A stretch of 50,621 nt of DNA. Source: Anaerolineales bacterium (GTDB taxonomy: Bacteria > Chloroflexota > Anaerolineae > CG2-30-64-16). Where the stretch lies: contig JADGQF010000004.1 in NCBI GenBank assembly GCA_017882045.1, forward strand, positions 1-50,621. Direction: 5' to 3'. Position numbers and translations under genes: made by a program. The notes beneath the pieces were generated by a model that was not told the DNA's origin, made no database searches, and saw only the letters and a program-made list of their open reading frames with translations. How positions within the stretch are numbered: position 1 is the first letter of the stretch; the number at the start of each line of letters is the position of its first letter. This document shows positions 15,610 through 23,524 of the stretch, one piece after another.

Positions 15610-16725
15610 GTGTTGTCTACTGCGCGCATTCCGCATCACACACCACGCCTTGCCCTCGTCCATGACTGGTTGAATCAGGTTGGCGGCGCCGAGAGCGTGC
15701 TGGAAACTCTGGTGGGCATGTTCCCCGGGGCCCCGGTCTACACCAGCATGTATGCGCCGGAGATTATGCCCGCGCGGTACCGCGCGTGGGATATTCGCAC
15801 CACTTTCATACAGCGGCTGCCGGGCGTCACTCGCCATCACCAGGTCTACATGCCGGTGTACCCGCTGGCATTCAGTGGGTTGCGCCTGACCGGCTACGAC
15901 CTTATCCTGAGCAATAAGAGCGGCTTCTGTCACTTCGTGGCAGCGCCGCAGAACGCCAGACATGTCTGTTATTGCCTGACCCCCACGCGCTTCCTCTGGC
16001 AGTACGAGACGTACCGGGAACGCGAGGGCTTGCCGCCCGCAGCCGACTTGGCTCTGAGGCCAGTCGTGTCGTTGCTGCGACGCTGGGATTATGCCGCGGC
16101 GCAGCGGGTCAGTCACTTCGTTGCCATCTCGACCGAGGTCCAGGAACGGATCCGGCGGTACTACAGGCGCGAGAGCACGATCATCTTCCCCCCGGTCGAC
16201 CTGGCGCGTTTCTTGCCGTCCGGCGAGGCGCCCAGCGATTACTTCCTGGCAGGGGGCCGGCTCATCCCCTACAAGCGGGTGGACCTGGCGGTGCGCGCCT
16301 GCACGGAGCTTGGTTTGAAGCTGCTGGTCTACGGTGACGGGCGCGACCGGCCGGCGTTGGAGAAAATGGCCGGGCCGAGCGTGACTTTCCTCGGCCGCGT
16401 ACCCTGGGACGAACTGGTCTGCCTCTTCCAACGCGCCAGGGCCTTCATCTTTCCGGGGCGGGATGACTTCGGCATTGCGCCGCTGGAGGCCCAGGCCGCC
16501 GGCCGGCCCGTGGTCGCCTACGCCGGCGGAGGCGCGCTGGACACGGTGCTGCCGGGCCAGACAGGCGAGCTCTTCGCCGACCAAACCGTGGAATCGCTGA
16601 AAACGGTGCTGTCCACTTTCAACCCGTCGGCCTATGACCCTGCGGCTTGCCGCGCGAATGCGGAGCGCTTCGGGACGGAACGATTCGAGCAAGAGCTAAG
16701 AGAGTTCTTGCTAAGTGCTGCTTGA
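15610..16725 (+). CDS. GT4-family glycosyltransferase (WbaZ-like)
   Basis: 371 residues, GTG start at 15610 with a weak ribosome site. RLALVHDWLNQVGGAE near the start is the nucleotide-loop region of GT4 enzymes of the WbaZ/mannosyltransferase type. The C-terminal domain has the donor-binding elements AGGRLIPYKRVDLAV (about residue 212) and FPGRDDFGIAPLEAQAAGRP (about 288), which is the E-x7-E type motif with Asp in the first position and the second Glu kept. It acts in the cytoplasm, transferring a sugar from a nucleotide donor to a polysaccharide or lipid-linked acceptor. Clustered with a Wzz-like protein. Confidence 0.85.
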   Translation: MLSTARIPHHTPRLALVHDWLNQVGGAESVLETLVGMFPGAPVYTSMYAPEIMPARYRAWDIRTTFIQRLPGVTRHHQVYMPVYPLAFSGLRLTGYDLILSNKSGFCHFVAAPQNARHVCYCLTPTRFLWQYETYREREGLPPAADLALRPVVSLLRRWDYAAAQRVSHFVAISTEVQERIRRYYRRESTIIFPPVDLARFLPSGEAPSDYFLAGGRLIPYKRVDLAVRACTELGLKLLVYGDGRDRPALEKMAGPSVTFLGRVPWDELVCLFQRARAFIFPGRDDFGIAPLEAQAAGRPVVAYAGGGALDTVLPGQTGELFADQTVESLKTVLSTFNPSAYDPAACRANAERFGTERFEQELREFLLSAA

Positions 16726-16735
16726 GGGAGAGTCT

Positions 16736-17422
16736 ATGGAGCTTCGTGCTTATTGGTTGATCATCCGGCGCCGTTGGTGGCTCCCGGTGGGGCTGGTCCT
16801 GCTGGTCGGACTGATAACGGTCGTCATGCAAAAACCGTGGCAGCCCAGTCCGGCCAGTTACTCCGCCAGCATGCGCTTCAACGTGGGTATTCAGCCCGAG
16901 CGCATTCCCGGCGTCTACACTTACGACCGCTACTATAGCATGCTTACGTCTGAATACCTGGTCGACGACCTGGGTGAGATCGTGCGCAGCCAGCTTTTCG
17001 CCAGCGCAGTCAGCCAGCAGCTAGCCCAAGAGGGCATCAACGTACCGGCCGGGGTCATCGGCGCGAGCACGCAGCCGGGAAAGTTGCACCGCATCCTAAC
17101 GGTGAACGTGGGCTGGGGCGACGAGAAGCAACTGCGCGCCATCGCCAACGCCATCGCCGCGACCCTGACCCAGCACAGCGCGGATTTCTTCGCCCAGTTC
17201 AGCGCCCCAGAAGCCGACATCCGCTTGATCGACCCGCCGGTGGTCAGCGTGGTCGCGCCCCCTGCGCGCCAGCAACTGGATTTGCCGTTGCGGGTCGCGC
17301 TGGCGCTGGCCGCAGGGATTGGCCTGGCTTTTCTGCTGGATTACCTGGACGACTCGGTGCGCGATCGCCGGGAACTGGAGCAGATGGGCTTTCTCGTGCT
17401 AGGGGAAGTGCCGCGCCAGTAG
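16736..17422 (+). CDS. Wzz-like polysaccharide chain-length/capsular biosynthesis membrane protein
   Basis: 228 residues from the ATG at 16736 (GAGGGAG ahead); a GTG at 16715 overlaps the previous gene and is less likely. An N-terminal cytoplasmic stretch ELRAYWLIIRRRWW leads into a first membrane segment (about 17-33). A roughly 140-residue extracytoplasmic domain follows, then a second segment (about 187-207) and a short tail with DYLDDSVRDRRELEQ, the usual end of Wzz/tyrosine-kinase adaptor proteins. No kinase domain is fused. It is smaller than typical Wzz proteins, so chain-length control is inferred from architecture and the neighbouring glycosyltransferase. Confidence 0.7.
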   Translation: MELRAYWLIIRRRWWLPVGLVLLVGLITVVMQKPWQPSPASYSASMRFNVGIQPERIPGVYTYDRYYSMLTSEYLVDDLGEIVRSQLFASAVSQQLAQEGINVPAGVIGASTQPGKLHRILTVNVGWGDEKQLRAIANAIAATLTQHSADFFAQFSAPEADIRLIDPPVVSVVAPPARQQLDLPLRVALALAAGIGLAFLLDYLDDSVRDRRELEQMGFLVLGEVPRQ

Positions 17423-17428
17423 CCCGAG

Positions 17429-18250
17429 CTAGCGCGGGTCCACGACGATATCGCCCATCCGCGAGCGGATGGTCAGTTTCGTGCTCGGCGCCGGGCCCAT
17501 ATCACTGCTGACCTGGCGCCCGGCGATGCCCTGCTGGCTGTTGCGCCCGTTCACCTCAAAACCCACGCTCACTTTGCCGATGTCGCTCCGCGCATCGATA
17601 GAGAAGCTACTCTCGCCGGGCACGTGCAGGCTGATCCCGCCGATGTCGCTGGTCACCTGGTAAATGGCTTTCGGCGCCAGCCTGCCATTCAGCTCGATGG
17701 TGGCCACTCGGCTCTGCACTTCCAGTTTCCCGACCGGCAGCACATCCGTCAACACCACCCGGCCCACGTCCGCCCGGATCGTCGCGTCACCCTGCGTGCC
17801 CTCAACCTGGATGCTGCTGACCCCGATCAGCAGTTGCAGCGCCGTCTGACGTGGGACCGTGATGGAGATCGACGCGGGGCGCACGCGGCCGGGCGCCCCC
17901 TGGATCCGTTCCCGTGATAGTAACCTGATTGCGGGACTGTTCGATGCGCACCTGGAACGCGTTCAGGCGCCGCCCGGCGTCGGCCTGCCCGATTCCCCAA
18001 ACGTGTTTCGTCCCCTGCAACGTCACCTGCCCATCGTCGCCGGTGCGTACCGTGATGTCGCCTCCCGGGAGATTCACTCTCAGGCTAAGCGGGCCGGCCA
18101 CGCTCAGCGCTTGAGTAAAGTCAGCCGTCTCCTCGTGGTCCCCCAGCGGCCCAAACCCGCTCCAGCCTGGCAGCCGGACGACTGCAAAAAGCAGTGTCAG
18201 CGAGCAGCAACAACAGAAGACGAGCAACAGAAGCAGAAGCGCCAGCCATA
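17429..18250 (-). pseudogene. DUF4097-type surface protein, lacking its start and frameshifted
   Basis: Two minus-strand frames make one protein. The first (to about 17885) has a membrane anchor LWLALLLLLLVFCCCCSLTLLF and then a repeating beta pattern (RVNLPGGDITVRTGDDGQVTLQGT). The second continues it with ASISITVPRQTALQLL and further strand repeats to 17429, ending in TIRSRMGDIVVDPR. This repeated hydrophobic-strand layout is that of DUF4097/toastrack-like adhesin folds. Removing one base from the C5 run at 17896-17900 restores a single frame exactly between VTITGTDP and GAPGRVRPASIS. No start codon precedes the anchor: the frame runs back into the ammonia-lyase fragment and meets a TGA there. 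The frameshift could be a sequencing error; the missing start is less easily explained that way. Confidence 0.6.
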
Positions 18251-18681
18251 GAACCCTGCCGGGGCACGACAGGATGAACGCCGCGCTCCAACATACGCAG
18301 CAGCAGGCTCAGGGTCTCGCCGCGGATGCCGGAATGCCCTTTGGCCAGGGTGTTGGCCCGGATGATCATCATTGCGCGCACTGCGGCTGTTTCCAGCGGT
18401 GCGCCCACGCGAACTGCGTGGCTCATCACGATGTTGCGCTGCAACTGGCGTACTTCTTCAGGCGGGATGAAGCGATCCTTGAAAGCGCCAAAGCCGGTCG
18501 TGATGCCGTAGACGATCCGACCTTCGGCCACGAACTGCTCCACCGCCGCCCGCGCACGAGCTACCTTCGCCTCCGCTTCGGGGCTCAGGACGACTTCCAG
18601 CGCGCCCGGTGCGGCATGAGCGGCCGCCCAAACGTCCTCAAGCGTCAGTTGCTCGCCGTCGATCACAATATGTAACCCCAT
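18250..18681 (-). pseudogene. Histidine/phenylalanine ammonia-lyase, truncated fragment
   Basis: The 144 residues from the ATG at 18681 match the N-terminal third of the aromatic amino acid lyase family: VYGITTGFGAFKD, LQRNIVMSHAVRVG, RANTLAKGHSGIR and GVHPVVPRQGS. Family members are about 500 residues. The match stops directly after GS, where GASGDLAP would normally follow and the Ala-Ser-Gly would form the MIO cofactor. The frame then runs on to 18121 through the anchor-coding part of the DUF4097 gene, out of frame with it. A fragment without MIO cannot be catalytic. A plausible ribosome site (AGGGTGA) remains, and the gene lies nine bases after a NUDIX gene. Confidence 0.75.
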
Positions 18682-18690
18682 CAGCTCACC

Positions 18691-19137
18691 CTACCCCTGT
18701 AACAACGCCAGCGCCCGCGCGATCATCTCCTGCCCGGCCGGAGCCAAATCATACTGGCCCAGGTCGTCAGGTAGTACCCAACGCACCTCGGATGCGTCAT
18801 CCCCCGCACGGAGCTCGCCCGAGACGTAATAGGCCAGGAAATCCACCACCATGAAATGGTAGCGGATGCGCCCGTCGGGATCGCGCTGGATCGGCTCGAA
18901 AAGCCCGAGGATCGGGCCGGCCTCGACCTGAATGCCGCATTCCTCGTGCACCTCACGCCGGAGCGCGGCCCCGGCGGTTTCGCCCAGCTCGACCAGTCCG
19001 CCGGGCAATGCCCAACTGCCTTGGGCAGGCGGCCGGCCGCGTCGTTCCAGCAACACCTGGCGACCATCCCATACCACTGCCCCGACGCCGGCAAACGGCC
19101 GGCTCGGATAGGTCCGTCGTTCGGGTTCGTTACTCAT
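18691..19137 (-). CDS. NUDIX hydrolase (ADP-ribose pyrophosphatase-like)
   Basis: 148 residues. The complete NUDIX box is seen at about residues 46-68: Gly, LVELG, Glu, seven residues, then REVHEECGI. Upstream, VGAVVWDGRQVLLERRG and GSWALPGG are the usual first strands. A late YHFMVVDFLAYYV strand and DASEVRWVLPDDL match ADP-ribose/nucleotide-sugar hydrolases. AGGAGG lies about 11 bases before the ATG. It starts only 31 bases after the ferredoxin terminator hairpin, leaving little room for a separate promoter, so expression may come from read-through. The truncated ammonia-lyase follows it. Confidence 0.85.
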   Translation of the reverse strand: MSNEPERRTYPSRPFAGVGAVVWDGRQVLLERRGRPPAQGSWALPGGLVELGETAGAALRREVHEECGIQVEAGPILGLFEPIQRDPDGRIRYHFMVVDFLAYYVSGELRAGDDASEVRWVLPDDLGQYDLAPAGQEMIARALALLQG

Positions 19138-19162
19138 CTGGCCGGCAGCCTCCTGGCAACAC

Positions 19163-19198
19163 GAAAAAGTAGGCCCCCGCGCTGAGCAGGGACCTACT
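19163..19198 (-). terminator. Intrinsic terminator of the ferredoxin gene
   Basis: On the minus strand AGTAGGTCCC pairs with GGGGCCTACT (one T-G wobble) across an 11-base loop, at once followed by TTTTT. It lies 34 bases after the ferredoxin stop. Confidence 0.85.
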
Positions 19199-19231
19199 GC
19201 AAAATCAAGGAGCTAGCTTACCGAAGGGGCC

Positions 19232-19636
19232 TTAGCGACCGTATCCTGGGCCTTCCTCAAAGTACTTGGCATTCTCCTCGGTGGCCGGGGTCAGATCGAC
19301 AACTTCCTTCGGCGCCAACTTGCGGGTCGCAGTCAGGTGCACGGCCGCACCGTTATGGTCATGGCCATCGAAGATGGCGCTGAACCCTGGTATGCCGACC
19401 GGCCCGTTCAGGACCTCGCCACCCTTGGCTACAAAGGAGGAAGGCACATCCTCTTCAGGGAAGATAGCCTCCACCGGGCATTCCGGCACACAAGCCCCGC
19501 AGTCGATGCAGGTCTCGGGATCGATGTAGAACAACGGCCATTCGTCCTGCGGCTGTCCCGGTATGATGCATTCAACCGGACAGACCTCGACACAGGCGCC
19601 ATCGCGAATGCACAGGTCGGTGATAGTGTGAGTCAT
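19232..19636 (-). CDS. fdxA: FdxA-type dicluster ferredoxin
   Basis: 134 residues. Two Fe-S cluster motifs: CIRDGACVEVCPVECI (residues 9-24) and CIDCGACVPECPVEAI (about 43-58). The wide spacing of the first cysteines (C-x5-C-x3-CP) is that of seven-iron ferredoxins with one 3Fe-4S and one 4Fe-4S centre, as in Thermus and actinobacterial FdxA. The tail from about residue 65 to 134 is longer than usual and ends in an acidic GPGYGR. AAGGAGG is eight bases before the ATG. It has its own strong promoter and terminator, so it is a single-gene unit. Confidence 0.92.
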   Translation of the reverse strand: MTHTITDLCIRDGACVEVCPVECIIPGQPQDEWPLFYIDPETCIDCGACVPECPVEAIFPEEDVPSSFVAKGGEVLNGPVGIPGFSAIFDGHDHNGAAVHLTATRKLAPKEVVDLTPATEENAKYFEEGPGYGR

Positions 19637-19724
19637 TACGCTTCCTCCTTGAGTGACTTAGCGAGAGTTCAGCACAGGCGACAAAGCATGCCGGCACGCG
19701 CTGCCTGCCGCCAGATTGGAAAAG

Positions 19725-19753
19725 ATTCTACAGGGTGTGACAACGTTTGTCAA
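19725..19753 (-). promoter_or_regulatory. Promoter of the ferredoxin gene
   Basis: TTGACA (19748-19753), 17 bases, TAGAAT (19725-19730) on the minus strand. The predicted leader is about 80 bases. An inverted repeat overlaps the -35. Confidence 0.8.
19738..19752. promoter_or_regulatory. Possible operator: TGACAA-N3-TTGTCA
   Basis: Perfect six-base inverted arms across CGT, overlapping the -35 of the ferredoxin promoter. The arm spacing is shorter than the standard CRP or FNR sites, so assigning it to the neighbouring CRP/FNR protein is only a suggestion. Confidence 0.4.
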
Positions 19754-19773
19754 ACCGCGAAAAATACCGGACG

Positions 19774-20451
19774 TCAGCTCTCGGCGAGCGCTTGCAGACG
19801 CTCGGCGCTCAATATGTCAATCCTTTTGCGGCCGATGTCGATCAGGCCGTCGGATTTCATGTCATTTAGCACCTGGGTTGCCGTCTCCCGGTAGGTACCC
19901 ACAGTTTCAGCGAGGTCCTGGTGCGTCAGGCCGACGATCTCGGTGGAACCGCGCTCGGCAGCCAGTCGAAGCAGCAAGGAGGCCAGGCGGGCGGGAATCC
20001 CCTTGAAGGCCATGTCTTCCAGCCGCTCCTCGGCATCGCGCAGGCGCCGCCCGGTGATCTCCAACACGCGCAGGCCGACGCTGGGCTTGCTCAGGATCAG
20101 TCGCTCCAGATCGGTGCGGCTCATGACGTAGATCAGGCAATCGTCGAGCGCCTCAGCGAAGGTGTTGTGCATCTGCTGCCCGAGCAGAGCCATTTCTCCG
20201 AACAAAGTCCCTGGCCCCAACGTGGCGATGACCAGCTTCTTGCCTTCGGGAGAAATGCGATAGAGTTGGACCCGTCCATCCTTCACCAAGAACAGGACCT
20301 CCCCCACTTCCTCCGGCCGGTAGAAAACGCGACCACGAGGCACGCTGGTCATTGTGGTCATGCGGTCCAGCTCAGATATGTCACGATCGGACAGGTCGCG
20401 GAACAACTCGATGTCTGACAGATATCCCAGTTTCTCTTTCTCTTCCATCAT
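19774..20451 (-). CDS. CRP/FNR-family transcription regulator
   Basis: 225 residues. The cyclic-nucleotide-binding fold covers about 15-130 ([24 protein letters not shown], then [15 protein letters not shown], the phosphate-binding cassette region, though without the Arg-Ser pair typical of cAMP binding). A long dimer helix follows (about 130-150) and then the winged [24 protein letters not shown] with [14 protein letters not shown]. There are no N-terminal cysteines for an Fe-S cluster, so it is not a classic FNR. Two adjacent ATG codons open the frame; the second (20448) sits better behind GGAG. It has its own promoter and lies upstream of the ferredoxin gene on the same strand. Confidence 0.88.
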   Translation of the reverse strand: MMEEKEKLGYLSDIELFRDLSDRDISELDRMTTMTSVPRGRVFYRPEEVGEVLFLVKDGRVQLYRISPEGKKLVIATLGPGTLFGEMALLGQQMHNTFAEALDDCLIYVMSRTDLERLILSKPSVGLRVLEITGRRLRDAEERLEDMAFKGIPARLASLLLRLAAERGSTEIVGLTHQDLAETVGTYRETATQVLNDMKSDGLIDIGRKRIDILSAERLQALAES

Positions 20452-20523
20452 TGCTCCAACTGCACTCGCCAGGTGAAAAGTGACAGCTTACACATTCGCA
20501 AAACATTCATTTAAGCTCATATA

Positions 20524-20552
20524 ATTATAGAACAAAAATGTACAAAAAACAA
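20524..20552 (-). promoter_or_regulatory. Promoter of the CRP/FNR gene
   Basis: TTGTTT (20547-20552), 17 bases, TATAAT (20524-20529) on the minus strand in a strongly AT-rich patch. The leader would be about 66 bases. Confidence 0.6.
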
Positions 20553-20579
20553 GAAGCAAACACTGAGATCCGGACATAA

Positions 20580-20880
20580 GTGCTTGACAGGCTGAGTAAG
20601 ATAGGGCGGTACGACATTTTGACGTGGAGCAGGTGCATAAAACTGAGTGAGCGCGAGTGGCAGGGGTGTGAGAGCTATCTGGGCGAGGATGACGTCTGGT
20701 GGCACATCTGGAGCTTCCCTAATGATCACCTGGTCTGCCGGGCGTACCATTTCGAGCGCATCGTCTTGTAGCAGACCGCCAAGGGAGTCTGGGAAGAGCG
20801 CTATCTGGATGCCACCTTCGGCTCTTTGCAGCCCCTGGCTGAGGTTCAGACGGAGCTGGAAGTGCGCTTGCAGGGCCAAA
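20580..20880 (+). pseudogene. Remnant of a gene of unknown function with an in-frame stop
   Basis: A plus frame reads 63 residues from a GTG at 20580 (LSEREWQGCESYLGEDD, then VWWHIWSFPNDHLVCRAYHFERIVL) to a TAG at 20769-20771. The same frame then continues with a protein-like sequence (QTAKGVWEERYLDATFGSLQPLAEVQTELEVRLQ) to about 20880 before entering the hairpin and the dhaL antisense region. A TAA lies directly before the GTG. The Trp-rich composition on both sides of the stop looks like one decayed coding sequence. No family recognised. The antisense ORF over the same bases looks like a shadow. Confidence 0.4.
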
Positions 20881-20886
20881 GGCGAG

Positions 20887-20915
20887 GGGCGCCTCCCCCT
20901 ACGAGGGGGAGGCGC
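20887..20915. repeat. Strong GC hairpin downstream of dhaL
   Basis: A perfect 13-bp inverted repeat, GGCGCCTCCCCCT and its complement, across a 3-base loop, 22 bases after the dhaL stop. No T-run follows on either strand, so it may stabilise mRNA ends or act as a weak terminator. Confidence 0.6.
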
Positions 20916-20937
20916 CGGGGAGGGGCTGCCCTCTCGC

Positions 20938-21570
20938 TTAACGAGTCAATCCCTGCAGCACGACCACCAAGGCGGAACAGCCCGGGTCGAGCTTGCCTTC
21001 GGTGCGCTCGCCGACCCAGCTCGCGCGGCCGATGCGGCTGCGTAACGGGGTCACGCGGTCGCGGCCTTCCTCGGCGGCTTGCAGGGCCTTAGCGCCCGCT
21101 TCGCCGGGCGAGGCCGCCGCGGCGATGGCCGCGGCGAAGGCCTCGCTGGCGGGATGCAACGCGTCCACCACTGTCTTGTCGCCCAGGGTGGCCTTGCCCT
21201 TCTCCTGGATGCCCCCGTCGGCAGCCGCAAATATGGCCGCCAGGTCGGCGGGCGCCAGTTCGCTCTTGCCCATGGCGGCCTTGCCGGCGCGCATGAGCGC
21301 GATGGAAGTGAGGGTCCCCATAGTGGACGGCGCGGCCCGGTTGGCCGCCATGCCGGCGCCGGCCAGGAACTTGCCGATATCTGCCACCGGCGTGGCGTCC
21401 GCATAGGCCAGCAGGGCGCCGGCCAACTTCTCCATCGTGATGCCCAAGTCGCCGTCGCCCATGGCCTGATCCAGCGAGGTCAGGTACTCACACTGCGCCT
21501 GGAGTGCGCGGCAGGCCCGCCGCATGGCTTCCGCCACTGCCTGGCCACTGATCGATTCTGCTGCCATCAT
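20938..21570 (-). CDS. dhaL: DhaL subunit of a dihydroxyacetone-type ketose kinase
   Basis: 210 residues. The nucleotide/Mg-binding Asp cluster is intact: [11 protein letters not shown] with Asp at about 34, 39 and 41. [10 protein letters not shown] replaces the GGSSG-like lid loop, GDKTVVDAL is kept, and the end has [17 protein letters not shown]. DhaL holds the ADP or ATP that delivers the phosphate to the ketose on DhaK. No DhaM or PTS protein is in the window, so direct use of ATP is the more likely mode (inference). It starts 15 bases after dhaK and ends the minus-strand operon. Confidence 0.88.
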   Translation of the reverse strand: MMAAESISGQAVAEAMRRACRALQAQCEYLTSLDQAMGDGDLGITMEKLAGALLAYADATPVADIGKFLAGAGMAANRAAPSTMGTLTSIALMRAGKAAMGKSELAPADLAAIFAAADGGIQEKGKATLGDKTVVDALHPASEAFAAAIAAAASPGEAGAKALQAAEEGRDRVTPLRSRIGRASWVGERTEGKLDPGCSALVVVLQGLTR

Positions 21571-21585
21571 CTGGCCCCCTCTCCC

Positions 21586-22584
21586 TCAGACTTGCTTGAA
21601 GAAAGGTGTATGGGCCGGAGCGTCCAGCAGCGCCGCCAGCTCGTCGTCCACGCGGAGGAACGTCAGCGACATGCCCGCCATCTCCATGGACGTCGCGAAC
21701 TCGCCCACGTAAGCCCGATGGACGGAGATGCCGTGGCCGGCCAGCAGGTCGTGCACCCTGCGGTAGACGATGTAGAGCTCCTCCGGCGGAGTCGCGCCCA
21801 ACCCGTTGACCATCACCGCCAGCCGGTCGCCGGACTTCGCCTGCAGGTCCTCGAGGATCGCCGCCGTCATGCGTTCGGTGATCTGGTCGGCCGTCCGCAG
21901 CTTCTCGCGCTTCATGCCGGGCTCACCGTGGATGCCCATGCCGATTTCCATCTCGTCCTCGCCGATGGTGAAGGTCGGCTTGCCGGCCATCGGTACGGTG
22001 CACGACGAAAGGGCCATGCCCATGGTGCGGGTGTTGGCCAGCGCCTTCTCGGCGGCCGCGGCGACCTCGTCCAGCGAGCCGCCCGCGTCGGCCTTGGCGC
22101 CGGCTATCTTGAAGGCGAACACCATGCCGGCCACGCCGCGGCGGCGCCCGGCCTCGGCCGGCGGGGCGGAGGCCACATCGTCCTTCACCATCACCGTGCG
22201 CACGGTGATGCCTTCCATGTCGGCCATTTCGGCGGCCATGTCGAAGTTCATTACGTCGCCGCCGTAGTTGCCGTAGATGTAGACCACGCCGGCCCCGCTA
22301 TCGATGCGCTTGGTCACGCTCAGCATCTGGTCGGCGCTGGGCGAGGCAAAGACGTCGCCCACCGCGCAGCCGTCCAGCATGCCCTTGCCTACGTAGCCGA
22401 GGAACACTGGCAGGTGCCCCGAGCCGCCACCGGTGGCCAGGCCAACCTTGCCGGCCACGGGCGCATCGGCGCGCACTATGCAATGTATGTCGTCGACGCA
22501 AGCCAGTTGGCTCGGATAGGCCTTGATCAGGCCGTCGAGCATCTCGGGCACGAAATCGACCGGCCGGTTGAGGATCTTCTTCAT
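21586..22584 (-). CDS. dhaK: DhaK subunit of a dihydroxyacetone-type ketose kinase
   Basis: 332 residues. The substrate-binding subunit: His219 in GIHGEPG is the residue that in DhaK forms a hemiaminal with the substrate carbonyl, and Asp110 in NYGGD is the second active-site residue (by analogy with E. coli). The substrate loop reads GGGSGHLP (52-59) where classic DhaK has GGGSGHEP, so the residue after the catalytic-loop His57 is Leu instead of Glu. This change lies near the substrate and may mean a ketose other than dihydroxyacetone, for example a tetrulose, as found for some DhaK-like kinases. AGGAGATAAAGC precedes the ATG. Follows the dehydrogenase by 24 bases. Confidence 0.88.
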   Translation of the reverse strand: MKKILNRPVDFVPEMLDGLIKAYPSQLACVDDIHCIVRADAPVAGKVGLATGGGSGHLPVFLGYVGKGMLDGCAVGDVFASPSADQMLSVTKRIDSGAGVVYIYGNYGGDVMNFDMAAEMADMEGITVRTVMVKDDVASAPPAEAGRRRGVAGMVFAFKIAGAKADAGGSLDEVAAAAEKALANTRTMGMALSSCTVPMAGKPTFTIGEDEMEIGMGIHGEPGMKREKLRTADQITERMTAAILEDLQAKSGDRLAVMVNGLGATPPEELYIVYRRVHDLLAGHGISVHRAYVGEFATSMEMAGMSLTFLRVDDELAALLDAPAHTPFFKQV

Positions 22585-22608
22585 GCTTTATCTCCTCTGC
22601 TGAGCGGG

Positions 22609-23496
22609 CTAGTACTTGACTTCCACGCCGGCCATCTGCTCGATGACCTTGATCATGGCCGATGCATTCTCGTCGCCCCAGCCCCGGTTAACAGCGGTCT
22701 TGATGACCTCGCGGGTGGCCGCGGAGGCGGGCAGAGGCACATTCAACTCCTGGGCAAAGGACGAGATGAGGTTAGCATCTTTCAGCATCAGCTTCAGGTA
22801 GAAGGATGGGCTGAAGTCGCGCCGGGCCAAGGCATCGCCGACGCCGTCGAAGATGGGCGACTTGAAATCGGTCACGTGCAGCACGCCCAGCACGTCCTCG
22901 GCGTTCAGCCCGGCCTTGGTGGCCAGCGTCATTGCTTCGCCGAGCGCTTCAAGCTGCGAGGCAACGACTAAATTCCCGCACAGCTTCATTGAGGTGCCCT
23001 TGCCATTCTCGCCCATGTAGTGCTGCGTGGCGCTGATCACCTTGAACAGGGGTAGCATCCTATCGAAGATTTCACGCTTGCCGCCGGAGACGATCCACAA
23101 GCCGGCATCGCGTGACTCGCCCTTGCTGCCGAACACGGGCGCGTCGAGGAACTCGACGCCCTTGGAATTGAAGGCCGCCGCCTCGCGCAGCGAGGTCTTG
23201 GGCATGCAAGTGGTCAGGTCGATGGCGACCTGCCCGGCCCGGACGCCCTCAAGGACCCCGTCGGGACCGAAAACGACGCCCTCGATGGCCTTGTCGTCGC
23301 TGAGCATGATCATGATCACGTCCGCGTCCGCCACGGCCTCACGCGGGGTGCGGGCCCGCTGGGCTCCCGCGTTGACCAGGCCGGCCGCACGCTCGGGCGT
23401 GCGGTTGTAGACAGTCAGCGGGTAGCCTGCTTTGAGCAGGTTGGCTGAGACGTTGTAACCCATGATTCCCAGGCCAAGAAAGGCGACCTTCTCCAT
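22609..23496 (-). CDS. Beta-hydroxyacid dehydrogenase (3-hydroxyisobutyrate/tartronate semialdehyde reductase family)
   Basis: 295 residues. The Rossmann motif GLGIMG is at 8-13 and the NAD(P)-selecting VYNRTPERA at about 29-37, where Arg32 suggests NADP. The substrate strand [17 protein letters not shown] stands for the family DAPVSGG...A..G, and the catalytic Lys171 is in GTSMKLCGN. Members reduce or oxidise small hydroxy acids such as 3-hydroxyisobutyrate, glycerate/tartronate semialdehyde or threonate-type acids. Here the neighbours (TIM-barrel isomerase, ketose kinase, sugar importer) point to a carbohydrate-derived hydroxy acid. The SKGES in the substrate loop differs from the usual Ser-Gly-Gly. 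Confidence 0.85.
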   Translation of the reverse strand: MEKVAFLGLGIMGYNVSANLLKAGYPLTVYNRTPERAAGLVNAGAQRARTPREAVADADVIMIMLSDDKAIEGVVFGPDGVLEGVRAGQVAIDLTTCMPKTSLREAAAFNSKGVEFLDAPVFGSKGESRDAGLWIVSGGKREIFDRMLPLFKVISATQHYMGENGKGTSMKLCGNLVVASQLEALGEAMTLATKAGLNAEDVLGVLHVTDFKSPIFDGVGDALARRDFSPSFYLKLMLKDANLISSFAQELNVPLPASAATREVIKTAVNRGWGDENASAMIKVIEQMAGVEVKY

Positions 23497-23524
23497 CTCT
23501 GATCTTCTCCTTATATGTGGTCTT

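Noticed and set aside
20517-20879. Minus-strand ORF of 120 codons in the CRP-dhaL gap
   Set aside because: Opposite the Trp-rich plus-strand remnant, which reads more like protein. The minus frame has no ribosome site or family pattern.
21079-22971. Long plus-strand ORF of 630 codons
   Set aside because: It lies opposite dhaL, dhaK and part of the dehydrogenase gene, whose proteins have full catalytic motifs. The plus product is His/Ala/Gly-rich with no family pattern, as expected of an antisense frame in GC-rich DNA.
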